Counted from the stretch's first letter, positions 35,104 through 48,639 are shown. The stretch: DNA of 64,000 bases from Bemisia tabaci (GCF_918797505.1 NC_092801.1:39982517-40046516), one strand, 5' to 3'. The notes: generated by a model from the sequence alone, not told the origin. Made by a program: numbers and translations.

Positions 35104-36582
35104 TGCGGCAGAATGAGGTGGTAGTGGTAGTGCACGGCAGTTCAGCCGATAAAAAAAGGTTCTCCGTCAAAAAACTGGACGAAAAAACCCCGAGCGGCTT
35201 TTCCAACAAGACGAACAATCGAACCCTCGACAATACCATCTTCACGGTCACTCTAAGTCAATTAGTTGCCAATTATTGTATGGCGCGCGTGGAGTTAGCG
35301 AAAACAAACTAACGGTTTTGTGTTTACGGGAACTATTTTTGCATCCCTCTCCGTTTTTCGCACTCAGTAACGGGACGGCTCACTTCCGCGGAATGGGATT
35401 CCCAACCCTGCCAAACTTACGCAGAAATTACTCGTTTTCTGGTGTTCGCAACCGAAAGGAAGCTTAGCAGACTTTTCTAATTCGATTTATTGTAAAGTTT
35501 CAGAATCCAATGACTGTTTTTGAGAAATTTTCAGCCTAGTTCGGTAGTATGCCAAGTCTTAGTAAAAAAAACGACGGAGAGTGGCGGAATGGTTTAAATG
35601 GGAGAATTCGCAACTTTACCACGTAATATAAAAAAACTTGGGTCATATTTTCAAAATCTAAATAAAGCGAGATCATCTAGAGACAATTGCCCGTCGATGG
35701 CCGCAAAAATCATGAAAGTCGGCCCGGTAGAACGCTGGAACTAAGCGTTACCAGTTAAACGCAAAATTAGAAGTTCTTGGAGCTTGTAGTATAGATTGCG
35801 AACAAAATTGTCTGAAAAATTTAGAGTAAAATGTTGACGATTTCCCAGGTTATTCATTTTCCATTGAAGGAAATATGGCAACGTCAGAAGGTTTATACGG
35901 CGTTCTTCCCTGGCACGGCAGTAGAGAGGACTCGTGTTATTTTTTTATTTTTTTATATGGGAAACTTGCGCAATCAGGCAACCACGCAATTCGAGCCCGT
36001 GCGACGGAAAAAAAACTCAGGGCAATGGCCGTGCACCTAAAAAAGGTTGATCCCTTGCGGTACCTTTTGTCATCTTTCCAATGAAAGGGACAAATAAAGA
36101 TAAAGGACATGCAAAAAAAGGAGGAAGAGCAGGTTGTTCCTACCCACAAGAGCGCATTTTTTTGCGGAATATAAGAGCGCCACTAATTGGTGCTGTGTGC
36201 AGGATTGCCAGTTTTAAGAGAAGCTATATACGCTGTTTTTTTTTTATGGAAAATTTTCACACTCTCCTAGCAAAACGGCAACATTTGTATTGGTTTCCTG
36301 CTCTTTCTACATACGGCAATCTTTTTTCACGACGCAACTTTTCTGACCTGTCGTTTAAGTCTCCGAGGTTACTCTACAGAATTATGATTCTACTCGTTGC
36401 CGGAACAAACATTTTGAGACTTTGTAGTGCACTAATTAGCAATTACTGAACTCTTCATCAGTTAAGAGGGAGAACAAGAAAAATTGTATGCACCATGTAC
36501 TGTAAACTTCTCAATTCTCCTCTCGTTACATCATTCACAGATAAACGATCATCTGAAAGTCATGCCGGAATTTTTCACATTG

Positions 36583-36732
36583 GCGGATCCAGAAAATTGG
36601 CAACATTATTTTTCTTCTTTCAAACCTATGGAAATGTATCGATTCCTGCAGGAGGCAGGCTCCGGCAAGAATCGATTACTTAACATAGGTTTAAATGGAC
36701 GAAACCAGGTGTTGCCTAATTTCTGGATCCGC
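36583..36732. repeat. GGCGGATCCAGAAA-ended foldback element
   Basis: The 150-bp element has inverted ends GCGGATCCAGAAAATTGGCA and its counterpart, and an inner palindrome around TTTCAAACCTATGG, a block also found in the hAT-type element at 32308. Confidence 0.7.
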
Positions 36733-37390
36733 TTCTAATTCGCTAAAAAAAGGAAAATTAGACGGTCAAATTTAATCACCTCAATTATCGTCTTTTTAAT
36801 TTCTGCTCAAAATTTGGAGACTTGAAAACACAATGTTGAACAAATTTAAAACTTTTCGAGATAAGTTGAGGCAAAGTTAGGGAAAATTGGCTCATTTAGC
36901 GGGAAAATCGTATGACCTTTGAACTGGTGTATTTGGGGGTCCGAACTCCCCCTTAAAATTAGTTTGAGGAGATTTCTGTGATTTTTACTTAAAAGTGCTT
37001 ACAATTTGCTAAATTTTCCCGTTTTATTCTTTCACTACGATAATTTACCAGAGTCATGATTTTTTGAAAATAGGTCATATTTGACCTTTGACCCATCGTA
37101 ACTCGGTCAAAAATTGAGATATTGTTGTGCAGTTTCGGCCAAAATTCTTAGTTTTTAATGCTCTTTCCAACAATGTATCACAGGATAGGGGTTACCATTT
37201 GAAAAAAAGTTGAGAGCCCCCCGCCCCCCCCCCCAGAGGGAGGGCCAAAATGTTGACCTCCCTAGAAGATGGTTCCCTTTGAGATAGAAACATTCCCAAA
37301 GTTTCGTTTTTCTATCTCTATCCGTTCAAAAGTTACGGGGGTACGGACTTTTGGGATACTCTGTACCTACAATAAAAATCAATAAATAAT

Positions 37391-37679
37391 AGATGAGGGG
37401 CTTGAAAGACAACCTGGCGCATTATTACAGTTTCTGAAAAAATTGAGATATTATATGATTATTATATTAGATATTATATTATATGATTTCAAGTAGACTA
37501 GTATTAATGCATATTCTGTGAGAAATTCGCTCCCTATTTTAAATTTGAAGCATCAAAAGGTCAGTTTGAACTTTCTTTATTCCGCCATAAGGATCCATGT
37601 AATTTTGATATTTCAAACACGCATTTCTCGAAATAGCGAAAACTGTACTTATGCGCCTTGTCCTCCAAGCCCCTTATAT
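37391..37679. repeat. family I element, second copy
   Basis: Begins GATGAGGGGCTTGAAAGACA and ends TCCTCCAAGCCCCTTATAT, matching the copy at 9585-9838. Confidence 0.65.
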
Positions 37680-39052
37680 GTATACAAAAATCAAATAAAC
37701 TACATTATTATTTCATACCTAACGATGATTATTTCTCAGGAACAACTGGGTCGGTAGATAGACAGTCTTCGTAGCACAGTTATGATGGAGCATCATAGAT
37801 CAATACTCGAGTCTTATGCGAAGCCTCGTCAATGTCACCACATTACGTTCCGGAAACGTTACGCTACGTTACGGAATTACGTTCCTTGTGTTTACGTTGT
37901 CGAACGATTGCGAAAAGTTCATTTGCGTGGGATGATCCTTCACGGTGAGGTTTGTCTACAGAGAAAACATTACAATCGACAACACTGCAATGTTAGAAAG
38001 CGATGCACAATAAACCACGGTTGAAGTAAGTTGCTTTTTTTGGCGAATGAATGAAAAGTATGCAAAATCACACAAGATTATTACAATCACAAACTACACA
38101 CATTTTGCAGCACACGAAATTTCTGCCGCCGACTAAAAAAAAAATGAGCAGATTTGGATGGAAATTCACCGCCACAAAGTTCTGAAAAAACCGCTGGAAT
38201 TTATGGAATAGAGTTACAATGCGGAAACGTTTGTATCATTGGCGAATGGCACATTCATTAGGAGACAAGATGAGTTTTAGTTATATCACACACGCGAATA
38301 AGTAATCAAGGATCGGTTATAATCAGCCCTTATCATATCAGGAAATCTTCGCGATAATACAGCTTCTTGATCCCGAGTGACATACCGAGTAGATACATCA
38401 CAGATAATACACAGTGAAAACAAAGTTTGTAAATATTCAGAGTTTCAAAAAGCCAGCGATAGAAACAAAGTCTGAAACGTGGAGTTTACGGTTGTATTTA
38501 CGAACTTTATTCCAATAATAAACAATATTCGGGGGGAAAAGACGCAGAAAAAATTGACCACGGTCAAGGAATTGAGGGCAATTCGGCACTTGAGTTCGAT
38601 TAATTTACACCGACATAATATCAGCACAGAAAATAGGGGAAACAAGAATCGATAAAACACCAGTTTTGCACATTAGATGTAGATTTTATTTCTTTATTGC
38701 GCGACTATTGGTGGTTTTTAGCACTGAAACCTCACTGATGATTGCGGGCTGAGAGTGGTCCACAACGCTTGCCGAAAATATCGATTTTCTGGGGCTGGTC
38801 AGGACTGGAACGGTCCATCTAGGGGAGAGCACACTGACACGGAAATGGACCCCGAAATCTGCGGAAGGCTGGCAGAAACCACTATGTTTGACGGGGGATG
38901 GTGACACACTGAGCGGGACAATGGGGGAAGAACGGGAAACGTGTGGAATAACAGTACTTGAGAGGGTGGTTGCGCCGTTGCCAGCTTGAGGGAGGAACCC
39001 GGAGATCATTAGCTGGCCGTCGAGATGGACGATCTCGGGAAATCCTGGATAC

Positions 39053-39310
39053 TACCGTGCTGAGGGAGGAGGAACGCCGTATGCGCCCTCCAACGCTGCC
39101 TAATTTCCTTCGATAAAACTCGAAAATACTGAGAAAATCGTAAATATTTCCCTACAAAATTTTCAGACAAATTTGTACGCAAATTAATTTAAATTATCTG
39201 GAAATCTCAAGAAAAAATATGCTTAAATTGCGTCAAAAATACACGTTTTATCGAGGGAAATTTGGCAATTCTCGAATGTTCGTACGACCTTCTTCCTTGG
39301 CACGGCAGCA
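39053..39310. repeat. family H element
   Basis: Begins CCGTGCTGAGGGAGGAGGAA and ends CTTCTTCCTTGGCACGGCAG, with GTTGCC/GGCAA words just inside each end. It directly abuts the family A copy at 39315. Confidence 0.7.
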
Positions 39311-39314
39311 TAGT

Positions 39315-39453
39315 TGGACTGCATTTTGCAATTTGGACCTATACATTCCGGCCCGGTTTAAAAACACCGTATGTGCCATTAGTTTCCCTATGCACGTAAG
39401 TGTTTTTTCAGATGAGCCAGAATTTATAGGTCCAAATTGCTAAATGCAGTCCA
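39315..39453. repeat. family A element
   Basis: Uninterrupted 139-bp copy: TGGACTGCATTTTGCAATTT to TTGCTAAATGCAGTCCA. Its interior is in the opposite orientation to the copy at 56208. Confidence 0.8.
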
Positions 39454-39454
39454 G

Positions 39455-39870
39455 TTCGTCGTTTCTCGGGCGAAAGAACTTAAATCTATTCAAAGTTTGC
39501 AACATTGATTCAGATAATTCCATCTTTACATGGATGCACCTCCGCAATTTTATTTAATACTTTTTCTGATTCTTGTACGAGATCACCAGAAAATTTGGTG
39601 AAATTCTCAGCTACAAATTCCGCTTGGGAGAGGGAACCGGAGACCATTTGTCATTAGCTGGTTATCGAGGTGGGCGATCTCGAGAAATCCTGAATGTACA
39701 TAGTGCATCGTTTCTCGGACGAAGGAACTTAACTCCGTTTCAGGGTTGCAAAATTGAATCAGAAAATTTGATATTTTACATGAAAGTATATCTCCGCAAT
39801 TTCTGTTGAAAGTTCCCCTGATTTTCATGAGACCAGAAAAAATTTGGTGAAATTTTCAGCTGCAAATTCC
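39455..39870 (+). repeat. direct repeat, two units of about 165 bp
   Basis: CGTTTCTCGGGCGAAAGAAC (39460) and CGTTTCTCGGACGAAGGAAC (39709) start two units that both run on to a CCAGAAAATTTGGTGAAATT-type sequence and CAGCTRCAAATTCC. Between them is a CATTAGCTGG block also present at 39007. Confidence 0.6.
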
Positions 39871-40899
39871 GAAAATTCTCCAGGTAAAAATGACATTTGC
39901 GCTGGGAAATTTGGCAGCATTGAAATGTAGTTATGTTTCTTTGTGAGAAAACGACGAGTTGTAGACCGAAAATTGAAAACCTGGTTAGCATCATACGTTG
40001 TTGCTAAGATTGCGCGTGGAGTTATTCAATGTAAAAGGATCTAAATTCATTCATTTGTTAAACTTTGTATTAGGAAATTTCCTTTAATACTAGCCGCGCT
40101 TGATTACCACGATTTGAACATAAGAGATCAATTTATGAATTATTTCTCTGAATGAGACCCAAGTATAATCTTCAGTAGCGAAGAACTAGCGCATCAGCGA
40201 CGAAAGACTTGATACAATAATATCAACTCCTACGTGACGTTGATTGCATAGCAATCAAAATGAAGGCGTTTTAGATGCTATGAATTTTTGTAACTGTACT
40301 GTAAAATAAGAGTCGAAAAACAAACTGACCGAGCGGTCTTGGGTCTAACACGAGTTAAAATCCTTTCTTAAAGAAGACACCTCATCGATTGCATCCTTAG
40401 TTTTTCAATCCTCACTTTATCGTTATTACTTTTTAAGAGTTGCTTCCTCCAAACTTTACACCGTTTATTTCGGCTGACCTTTCTCTCGGAATAGCTCTTT
40501 CAGACATCCTTATGGTGGATCCGTAGCTTCGGCGCAATGCATTCTGATTTCTGGGTACGATTTATAAACTTCAAATTTTAACCATTTAGTAGACTATTTT
40601 GAACACTTCGAAAATTCAGTGTTTAAATCAATTATCAATGAATATTCGTGCAGAAAATCAGCCTTAAAAATCATAAAACGAAGTCAAAATCACTGTTTCC
40701 GAATTGCAATCGATTTCAATGTATCCTACCGATAGTTACTTGATGATTGGAAACAGCAATTTTGATTTTATCTCAAGATTTTCGAAGGTGATTTTTGAGA
40801 AGAGCATTCTTTAATGAATAACTCGAAGACCAAAACCTCTCTATTTTTCCAAATTAATCAATCCATCGGTTAAAATTTGAAATCAACGGAGTAAGTCGG

Positions 40900-41590
40900 C
40901 AATGACATAACTCGGTTTGCGACGTCGCAGACTTCCTGCCATACTTTATTTTCTAAATGACAAACTACTCAACGGCAATTCTTTAGAACTGCCTTGATTT
41001 TTCTTCTCTGCGCGAAGAAAATTCTGGAGAAACTTCAAGGAATCATGTCGATTTGTTCTCCTTTAAAAAAATGACGTAGAGGCGGAGATTTCCAGACACC
41101 GCAAATGTGATACCGCGATACACACCGCGATACACCGCGATATGTGATTGCGAATAACACCGTCGAAATATTTCATTGCACTGAAAAAAAAATCTCGGAG
41201 TATTTACTAAGAAAAGGGTAAAATTACCAAGAATTCAGGGTTCAATTTGATCCCAGCTTTTTCTTGGTAAAATTACCATTTATGGAATTGGTAATTTTAC
41301 CGAGAAATCTCGGTAAAATTATCGAACTTTCTCGGTGATTTTACTGGACCTTGGTAAAAACGCCAATATTTTTTATCGACTGTGGTAGAATTACCGAGAT
41401 AAAATGGCAAAGTTACCGGGAATTGGTTACCAATAAAAGTGGTATTCTTACCTGGAAAAAACAGTAAAAATACCGGTTTTTAGGTAAGCTTACCAGTCTG
41501 TCTTGGTAAAATTACCAATAAATGGTAAAAAAGAAAGATGGTAAAGGTACCAACGGACCTTGGTAAAAACACCGAGAATTTTTTTTCAGG
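40900..41590. repeat. family B element followed by family C element copy 2
   Basis: The family B copy runs about 40900-41165 (GTTTGCGACGTCGCAGACTT to AACACCGTCG). It is followed at 41179-41590 by a family C copy nearly identical to 34080-34496. The same B-then-C order occurs at 34005-34496, where only part of B remains. Confidence 0.75.
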
Positions 41591-41592
41591 GT

Positions 41593-43051
41593 GTCCTCAG
41601 AGTTGCACTGCGCCAAAACTGAGGATCCACCACAGGTTTAATGTTCGAAGAGCAAGAAATCACGTCACGTAGGGAAATGCAATTTTGAGTCAATTTTGCA
41701 ACCCTGCATTGGTCAGGCGGACGGGAATGGTGGGACTTCCCAGGTTGGGTTTTGGGACATTGATGGGATTGGCCTTCTGGGATTTCACTCAACCAGTGAA
41801 TGTTTCGTGTCGCAGCACCGCACCAGGGCTTCTACTTGCCGAATGAGATGATAACATATATCATTTTTCATGAGGAACATCCGTGCGAGGCGCATCTGTG
41901 ACGTTAAAAACGCACACGACGTTACCTTTCGAGAGAGTGAGCGCGATGCATTGAAAAGCTGCAGGGGCGTTAATCACTTATGGTCAACATCGATCCAAAA
42001 TTCAAAAAAAGACGTGGGGTCGAAGAAAAAATAAGGTTTTTCCAACATCAGTAGCTAATTTAATTGTAAGGTCGAACGAAAAGTTTATTTGACAGAACTG
42101 ATTTCGTTGCTCCATAATTTTTTTTAAATGTAAACAATCTAGTGAGAATTGTCTGGTGCAGTCATAATCCTCGAGATGTTTCTTGAGAAATTAAAAAATA
42201 GTTGGAGTTTACAAACACATCCAGACAAAGTAAAAAAAAAAAAGAAAAAAAATTGAAATGCAAATTCCTCTCTTTTTCATAGCTTTTAAAACTTGTTGGT
42301 GACTTTTTTTAAAAAATGAGAAGCGGAAAATGTTTTCCTTCACATGTTCACGACATTTCACTGCTGATAAACTTGCATAAACAATAAACATGTTCTAATG
42401 TGATTATTCTTTCCGATCATGCATACCGCATGTTTAGTAAAAACCCTAAACAGGTCCAGAAACATGTTTACTAATAGTGAATAGAACATTTTCAAATACT
42501 ATGGGAATTCATCGGTACCTATATACTCCAAACAAATGAGTCGTCAATTCGCCGTTTCCACGCCGCACAAAGGATCGAGTCAATAGGAGAAGTCGGACAA
42601 AATTTGGAAACTTTAATCACTTATAACTCCTTTTATACACACTTTGAAGTCCCAAAAAGGTTTCATTTGTTTTCTCGTGAAATTTTCTTTTAGAGGCACC
42701 CCTTAAAATTTAAAATGTGTCGAATTAAACATCAAAATTTGCAGTCTTAGTCGAAACTTTCATGTCCAACTTCTCTGATTGACTCGATCCACTGTGCGCC
42801 TTGAGGGCGTATGTGGATTCCCGCATGGGTTCCAGAAAGCAAGAATTTACGTGATAAAAATGGCTCATACATGAAAATTGAGATAAGATCTTACGTCTGA
42901 GGGACAACGAATTGTTTTATTTTTCTCCAGCCTTAATGAAAAATTAAATAATGTGGTTCCTCTGTGTCCTGTTTATAACTGTACAGTCTCGTATCAGACT
43001 GTGTTTGATAAGATTGGGCCACACTCATATTTCGATGTTGTGCATTCTCAA
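41593..43051. other. region without recognised gene or repeat
   Basis: AT-rich and without a supported gene. The mostly single-frame ORFs of 60-68 aa show no domain. It immediately precedes the signal-peptide-like exon at 43052. Confidence 0.4.
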
Positions 43052-43126
43052 ATGATTGTTAACCTAAATATGATTCTGGCCTTGTTGTGGTCCTTTCCGT
43101 TAGTCCTAACTTTTATTAAAGCCACT
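43052..43126 (+). CDS. candidate signal-peptide exon
   Basis: ATG at 43052 opens MIVNLNMILALLWSFPLVLT followed by FIKAT, a hydrophobic core with the look of a cleavable signal peptide. It is followed immediately by a donor GTGAGT (43127), leaving phase 0. Possible phase-0 partners downstream are the short exon at 45494 or the module gene from 51621. Both are inference; no splice link is visible in the sequence itself. A second in-frame ATG lies at 43070. Confidence 0.4.
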
Positions 43127-43374
43127 GTGAGTGTACCTAAATTTGATACGATAACGTGACTGTATGTGACTGGTTTGCAAATCGTAAAAATTTACTGCGG
43201 CACGCAGAAATTTACAAGTCTTAAAGTTTCTTAAAATTTAAAGTATAGAGACCATTATACATTCAGAAAAATCCTTATATGAGAGTTTCAATCATACAAC
43301 CTTTTTAAATACTTCTTTATACTGATTTCACATTGTTTGAGCGTATCGCGTATCTTACCTAGACGCAGTGACTC

Positions 43375-43379
<5 letters not shown>

Positions 43380-43420
<41 letters not shown>
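43380..43420 (+). repeat. long poly-A run
   Basis: About 40 consecutive A, followed by an A-rich stretch. It could be the tail of a retroposed sequence, but the sequence upstream shows no recognisable body. Confidence 0.8.
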
Positions 43421-43422
<2 letters not shown>

Positions 43423-45493
43423 AAAAACTAGAAAATGAAGTCAGTATAAAAATGTCCCTCAACTTTTATAGCTTAATCATTCGATGAATGTATGAACGGG
43501 TAAAAGTGTTGTAAATACGCAAAATGTCCATCTAGTTTTCACTCAAAATAAAACTAGCACCAGTGCAATAAAACCCAAATCTGTGATATGCACTCAGTGG
43601 AACAACGGTTTCATTAATTATTGTTACTTCATACAATATTTAATATTAATCATTGAGATATGAATATTAAAACAGAGGCGTCAAAATTGTCTCACAGAAT
43701 TCCACATAGTTTACGACGAGGTAAGATTTTCAGACAACACGAGGAACAAAGAGGTTGTTCCATCTACCATTGAAACTGGGCCCCGAATGAAATCTCCTCA
43801 TCTTTTCAGGTATCAAAGGGCATGGTCAGGGACACCCAAAAATGGTTGAATTTTTTCCAAATTCCCCCCTGGGGAGGGGGGGCGGGGGGTTATATGAAAA
43901 ACGGTTTTTTGGCTATAACTTTTGAACGGTTTGAGATATCGATTTGAACTTTTTTTTAAATGAAAGGTCGTTTAAAGAGCTTTCTTTTGGTATATTATGT
44001 TTAATAGTTAGGTCAAGTTTTGACCAATTTATGGCCTGTCAAAAATTTTCCATGAGTCCAAAAATCAGATTTCTGTAGTTTAGAGCAGCGACGATCGCAT
44101 GCAGATGAACAAAAAACTGTTCAACTTATAGCCCTCTCTCTGACGGTTAAAATGAGCCCAAGATCATCTTGGGGAAACGATTTGTCTCCGAGTTATGCTT
44201 CTTCAAAGTTGGCGCGGCGGGGTCCGCTTCCGCGGGGCAGCGCTCCGGAGTACGATAGTTCACTCCCACCCCCCTCCCGTCATGCCACGCGACGCAAACC
44301 GAGGAAGACTACCTTTAATTATCATTTGAACAGATAAATGCACACAATATACGCTATTATGGTGTACAAGTATTATTAAAATTATATTGAAAACGCTCTA
44401 TAAAATGAGAAGCAATATACCTGGATCCGGCAATTTGTTTGACGACTATCGCATAGTGTCCGCGATACATAATTTATATTTTCAACGCCTGCAAAGTGAT
44501 GGTGACGACGCAAAAATTGCCATTCAAATGCTCCAAAAATTAAATGAGCCGAATATTGTGCAACAAATTGCTGAGGACGAGAAATGGCTCCGAAAAAAAG
44601 TAGTTTTTGAAAACCTGACGACAGATCATTTTGAACAATTAGAACAGTGGAGGCGCGAAGATCTTGACACCCTCTCTAGTGGGGCCGATAAGCATAACAA
44701 TCGTGCACTTCTGGAAGAAAGCATGAAAATTTCAGGGATTCATCTCTACCCTATAGACATTCGATTCAGACATAGACCCCAAAAATCTGAGCCCCCTGGG
44801 GGGGCAGGGGGGCCCCCAAATTTTGAATTTTGAATAACTACTGAACGGCTAGTGTTAGCGTAATTTTTTTTAAGCAGGACGATAGGAAATTTTATCAGGA
44901 ACAAAAATGGTTCTTATAAATTTTTCTGTGGGATCGATATTAAAGGCGTGAAACGGGAAAAACCATCGGGGGACGGGGAGCCGGCCGTTCTGAGGCAGAT
45001 CCGCGCGCTGCGCTATTTGCCCGGGACGCGCGCGGCGGCGCAGTACGGTGTTACCGACGAAACAGCCGCTTGTCTTGGTTTAATCTCAACGATGCGCAGT
45101 TTTAAAAGTATTGTGAATATATCGTACGTACTACCTATAAAGCCTTAAAATAGGGCTTAACTTATGCATGTAATATATGTATACAAGCGAGCGCACGGCA
45201 ACAGAAAGAGAAGGGGTTAGGTGCTGGAGTTCCGAATTGTTTTGTTGTATGGGTTTGTCAAGTTTTATTACAGCATCCGAGATAACTGCATCAGACATCA
45301 GTTGAACGGAATAAAATCTGAGGCACAGTTGTCTCGGGAAGGGGGGGGGGGGGGCTAAAAGTCACAAATCTTATTTGTGTACCACGATGACCTGAAAAAT
45401 GGATGGTATCTAAATATGCTTACTTAAGACAGGGAGCCTAATTTTGTAAACAATGAGCATGCATAAAAACATGCTTATTCTCCTCTCTTTCAG

Positions 45494-45592
45494 GAACATT
45501 TTGGTACATCATTGCTACGTAGAGGCATTTTTTTAAGAGGACCAAAACCACCTTCAAAACTTGCTCCAAAAAAAACGGCAAAAGAATCTTGA
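45494..45592 (+). CDS. candidate terminal exon encoding a cationic 32-aa tail
   Basis: A pyrimidine tract and acceptor (CTCTCTTTCAG) precede 33 phase-0 codons: EHFGTSLLRRGIFLRGPKPP, then SKLAPKKTAKES and TGA. Joined to the exon at 43052-43126 they would give a 57-aa secreted peptide with a basic, proline-containing mature part. Nothing but frame, splice sites and composition supports it, and it lies within the second-level transposon. Confidence 0.25.
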   Translation, partial: EHFGTSLLRRGIFLRGPKPPSKLAPKKTAKES

Positions 45593-46140
45593 GAAAGCTT
45601 GATAGGGATTAATGACCCCCAAAAAAACCTTTGTTGGACTGCTTCTTGTACAGTACAAAGAATATTATTAAGTCATAACTAGCCGCCGTATCCGCTAATC
45701 TGTCAAAACGGTCCATTTGAGTGATAGGAAGTCGCGCCTAAGTACTGGGAACCTATCCTGCTCTTATGTCAGCGTATCATAGGTACGATATTCCGCAATC
45801 TCGGTAATTTTGCAACTGATTACTGATTCCTGATTTTGACTGATTATTTGATATTTTGACGATAAATTAACCTTTTGATAATCTCTAAAGCTAATTCGAT
45901 CAGTGTTATAATGTACGATAAAGTTTAAGGTGTACGTTTTGTGCATTGCATATTTTGCAAGTCCCGTTTCTTGAAAATTTTCTCCGACATACTTACCTAG
46001 AACTCTTCCATGAGCTCCATACAAATCAAAAATCGGTACGAGATTTGCGGGTTGAAAAAGAAGAAATGCAATGCATTTCTTCCTGAGGCCTGGTCCTTCT
46101 CAGAGGTTCTTTAAAGAATCAGAACCTGCATGATAAATAA

Positions 46141-48639
46141 AGAGGGTTATTCAAAATCGGCGATTTTACCCTACGCTTGGATTTTGCCCGGAGTTGGATA
46201 TGTTGTTCCCTATCACAAGACACGCCTTTTTCCGGCATTGGCAAGTTCACCCGAAATTTTTCCCGCGCGCTACAGCGTTGCCAAGTTGAAAACAGGCAAA
46301 TTCCGTAAGTGGCATCAAAATTGAGCTATGAAGTTGCGGTTTTAACGAAAATTCTCTAAAAATTACGCACTTTTAGGAAATGACCATGTTTTTAATGTCG
46401 CATTAATTTTAACATGCATTATTGCCAAATTTCCGATTTTTAAATTCGACAAATGTTACATATCCGCAAATACCCAAAAAGGCCATCTTCAAATTTGAAT
46501 AAAAAGTTGTCTAATCGATAGTTCGTTCGATTTCACATCCATCGATATATTATAGCTCGCTGGGAAACTTTTGGTTCGCGAGATATCATCATTTTTGTGA
46601 ACAGCTTTATGGAGCGACGACGCTTTTTGAGTCCGGGCGGATAGAAATTTTAGCCTCCAAAAACACCGGGTAGCATTAATTCCATGGTTTCTTATGTAAT
46701 TTTTGGCGCTGAATCCGAGTTTGACCATTTCATAAAAAAATTGTCACCAAGATGTTGCCAAATTTGGCAAAAATTGCTTAAAATCAGCCTTTTTGGCGGA
46801 TTATAGCCTGTGACTTGCCAGGAGTTGATCCCACGACAAAATTGGTTATTTCCACAGTTAAAACTCGTTAAACTATCTACGAGCTGAGTCAAATTCTTTC
46901 TGCTCACGGTAAAATTAAACGCGCGACAAGCAGCAAACTGAAAAAAAGACACCAAAATTGGCGCTTTTTGCGGTTTTTGTCGTAAGTTTCTTGTTTTCCG
47001 ATTAAGAGAATGTTTCTTGACTATACTAATGAACAACATGAGCAGAATTTAATAAAATTGAACAATAAAATAAGATCGAACATATTCTAATGTTGCCAAG
47101 CTTAAACAAAATACTTTAATTTTCGCTGGTTTTTTCGATAATTGTCCTATATTCTTTGTTCACCTCTTATTTTTAAATTTTATAAATGTATCTCTCTTGC
47201 AAAATAATACACCTCTGTAGAATAATTTAATTTTCAACTTAGATATATACTAATAATTAGGGTATTTAGTTCAGAGAGGAAAAATTCATAAAATAGTGAG
47301 TTTTATCGAATCGTGTCAATAAACCACATTTTGAAACAATAATGGAAAATTTTCTGCTAAAAATTAATGAATAAAATGTACTCCTCAGACTGACTTCATT
47401 AAAACAAGACAAGACGCATTGCAATATTGCCAAAATTACGTACAAATCGTTGAATTTTGTCGGTATTTGACCGTTATTATTCATTAGCCTATATTTAGTA
47501 TACAATTTTATTTTATAATTCTGAGATAATGGAGTTTAATAGAAAAAAGTAACGACACCAAACTGAAGAAGACGCCAAGGAAAGGACAATAAGGGGCTTA
47601 TAAAGTGCGCTCCAAATTACTGAGGACCTGTGGGTGGACAAGGGACTATGGCGGTTAGGCGTCGCGGGGCCCGAGAGACCGCTGTTAAAGCGGCTCTTTA
47701 TCTATATATTATGTAACAATACAATAGTTTGTCGTTACACTCGGTGGAATTCAGATTTTCCTAAGAAACATTCTCTTAATCAGAAAACAAGAAACTTACG
47801 ACAAAAACCGCAAAAAGCGCCAATTTTGGTGTCTTTTTTCAGTTTGCTGCTTGTCGCGCGTTTAATTTTACCGTGAGCAGAAAGAATTTGACTCAGCTTG
47901 TAGATAGTTTAACGAGTTTTAACTGTGGAAATAACCAATTTTGTCGTGGGATCAACTCCTGGCAAGTCACAGGCTATAATCCGCCAAAAAGGCCGATTTT
48001 AAGCAATTTTTGCCAAATTTGGCAACATCTTGGTGACAATTTTTTTATGAAATGGTCAAATTCGGATTCAGCGCCAAAAATTACATAGGAAACCATGGAA
48101 TTAATGCTACCCGGTGTTTTTGGAGGCTAAAATTTCTATCCGCCCGGACTCAAAAAGCGTCGTCGCTCCATAAAGCTGTTCACAAAAATGATGATATCTC
48201 GCGAACCAAAAGTTTCCTAGCGAGCTATAATATATCGATGGATGTGAAATCGAACGAACTATCGATTAGACAACTTTTTATTCAAATTTGAAGATGGCCT
48301 TTTTGGGTATTTGCGGATATGTAACATTTGTCGAATTTAAAAATCGGAAATTTGGCAATAATGCATGTTAAAATTAATGCGACATTAAAAACATGGTCAT
48401 TTCCTAAAAGTGCGTAATTTTTAGAGAATTTTCGTTAAAACCGCAACTTCATAGCTCAATTTTGATGCCACTTACGGAATTTGCCTGTTTTCAACTTGGC
48501 AACGCTGTAGCGCGCGGGAAAAATTTCGGGTGAACTTGCCAATGCCGGAAAAAGGCGTGTCTTGTGATAGGGAACAACATATCCAACTCCGGGCAAAATC
48601 CAAGCGTAGGGTAAAATCGCCGATTTTGAATAACCCTCT
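46141..48639. mobile_element. third-level, innermost long-TIR element
   Basis: Inverted arms of 878 and 877 bp (46141-47018 and 47763-48639) start AGAGGGTTATTCAAAATCGG and differ at only a few positions. The 744-bp centre shows no transposase. The end sequence resembles that of the outermost element (GAGGTTGTTC versus GAGGGTTATTC). Mirror-image frames of about 79 and 115 codons on the arms are not genes. Confidence 0.8.

Larger units (their letters stand above)
30149..43051. other. gene-free transposon-rich region upstream of Giant-like gene
   Basis: I find no supported gene here. Roughly half is covered by the small inverted-repeat elements listed separately. Stretches without a named repeat include 30600-31260, 35110-35575, 35930-36580, 36740-37390, 37680-39050 and 39880-40900. 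The piece near 37200-37380 combines C/G runs with a family-like AAAAGTTACGGGGGT sequence seen in many transposon ends. A 107-aa Ser/Pro-rich minus frame at 38686-39009 has no recognisable domain. Regulatory DNA for the bZIP gene could be present, but nothing shows it directly. Confidence 0.5.

Noticed and set aside
38686..39009. 107-aa Ser/Pro/Val-rich minus frame followed by AATAAAGAAATAAA
   Set aside because: No domain or splice partner recognised, and its edge is shared with a repeat (CATTAGCTGG block). It may be a retroelement remnant, but I cannot support a gene.
46692..48291. Mirror-image 115- and 79-aa frames
   Set aside because: Both members lie on the two arms of the innermost inverted repeat and encode no known domain.
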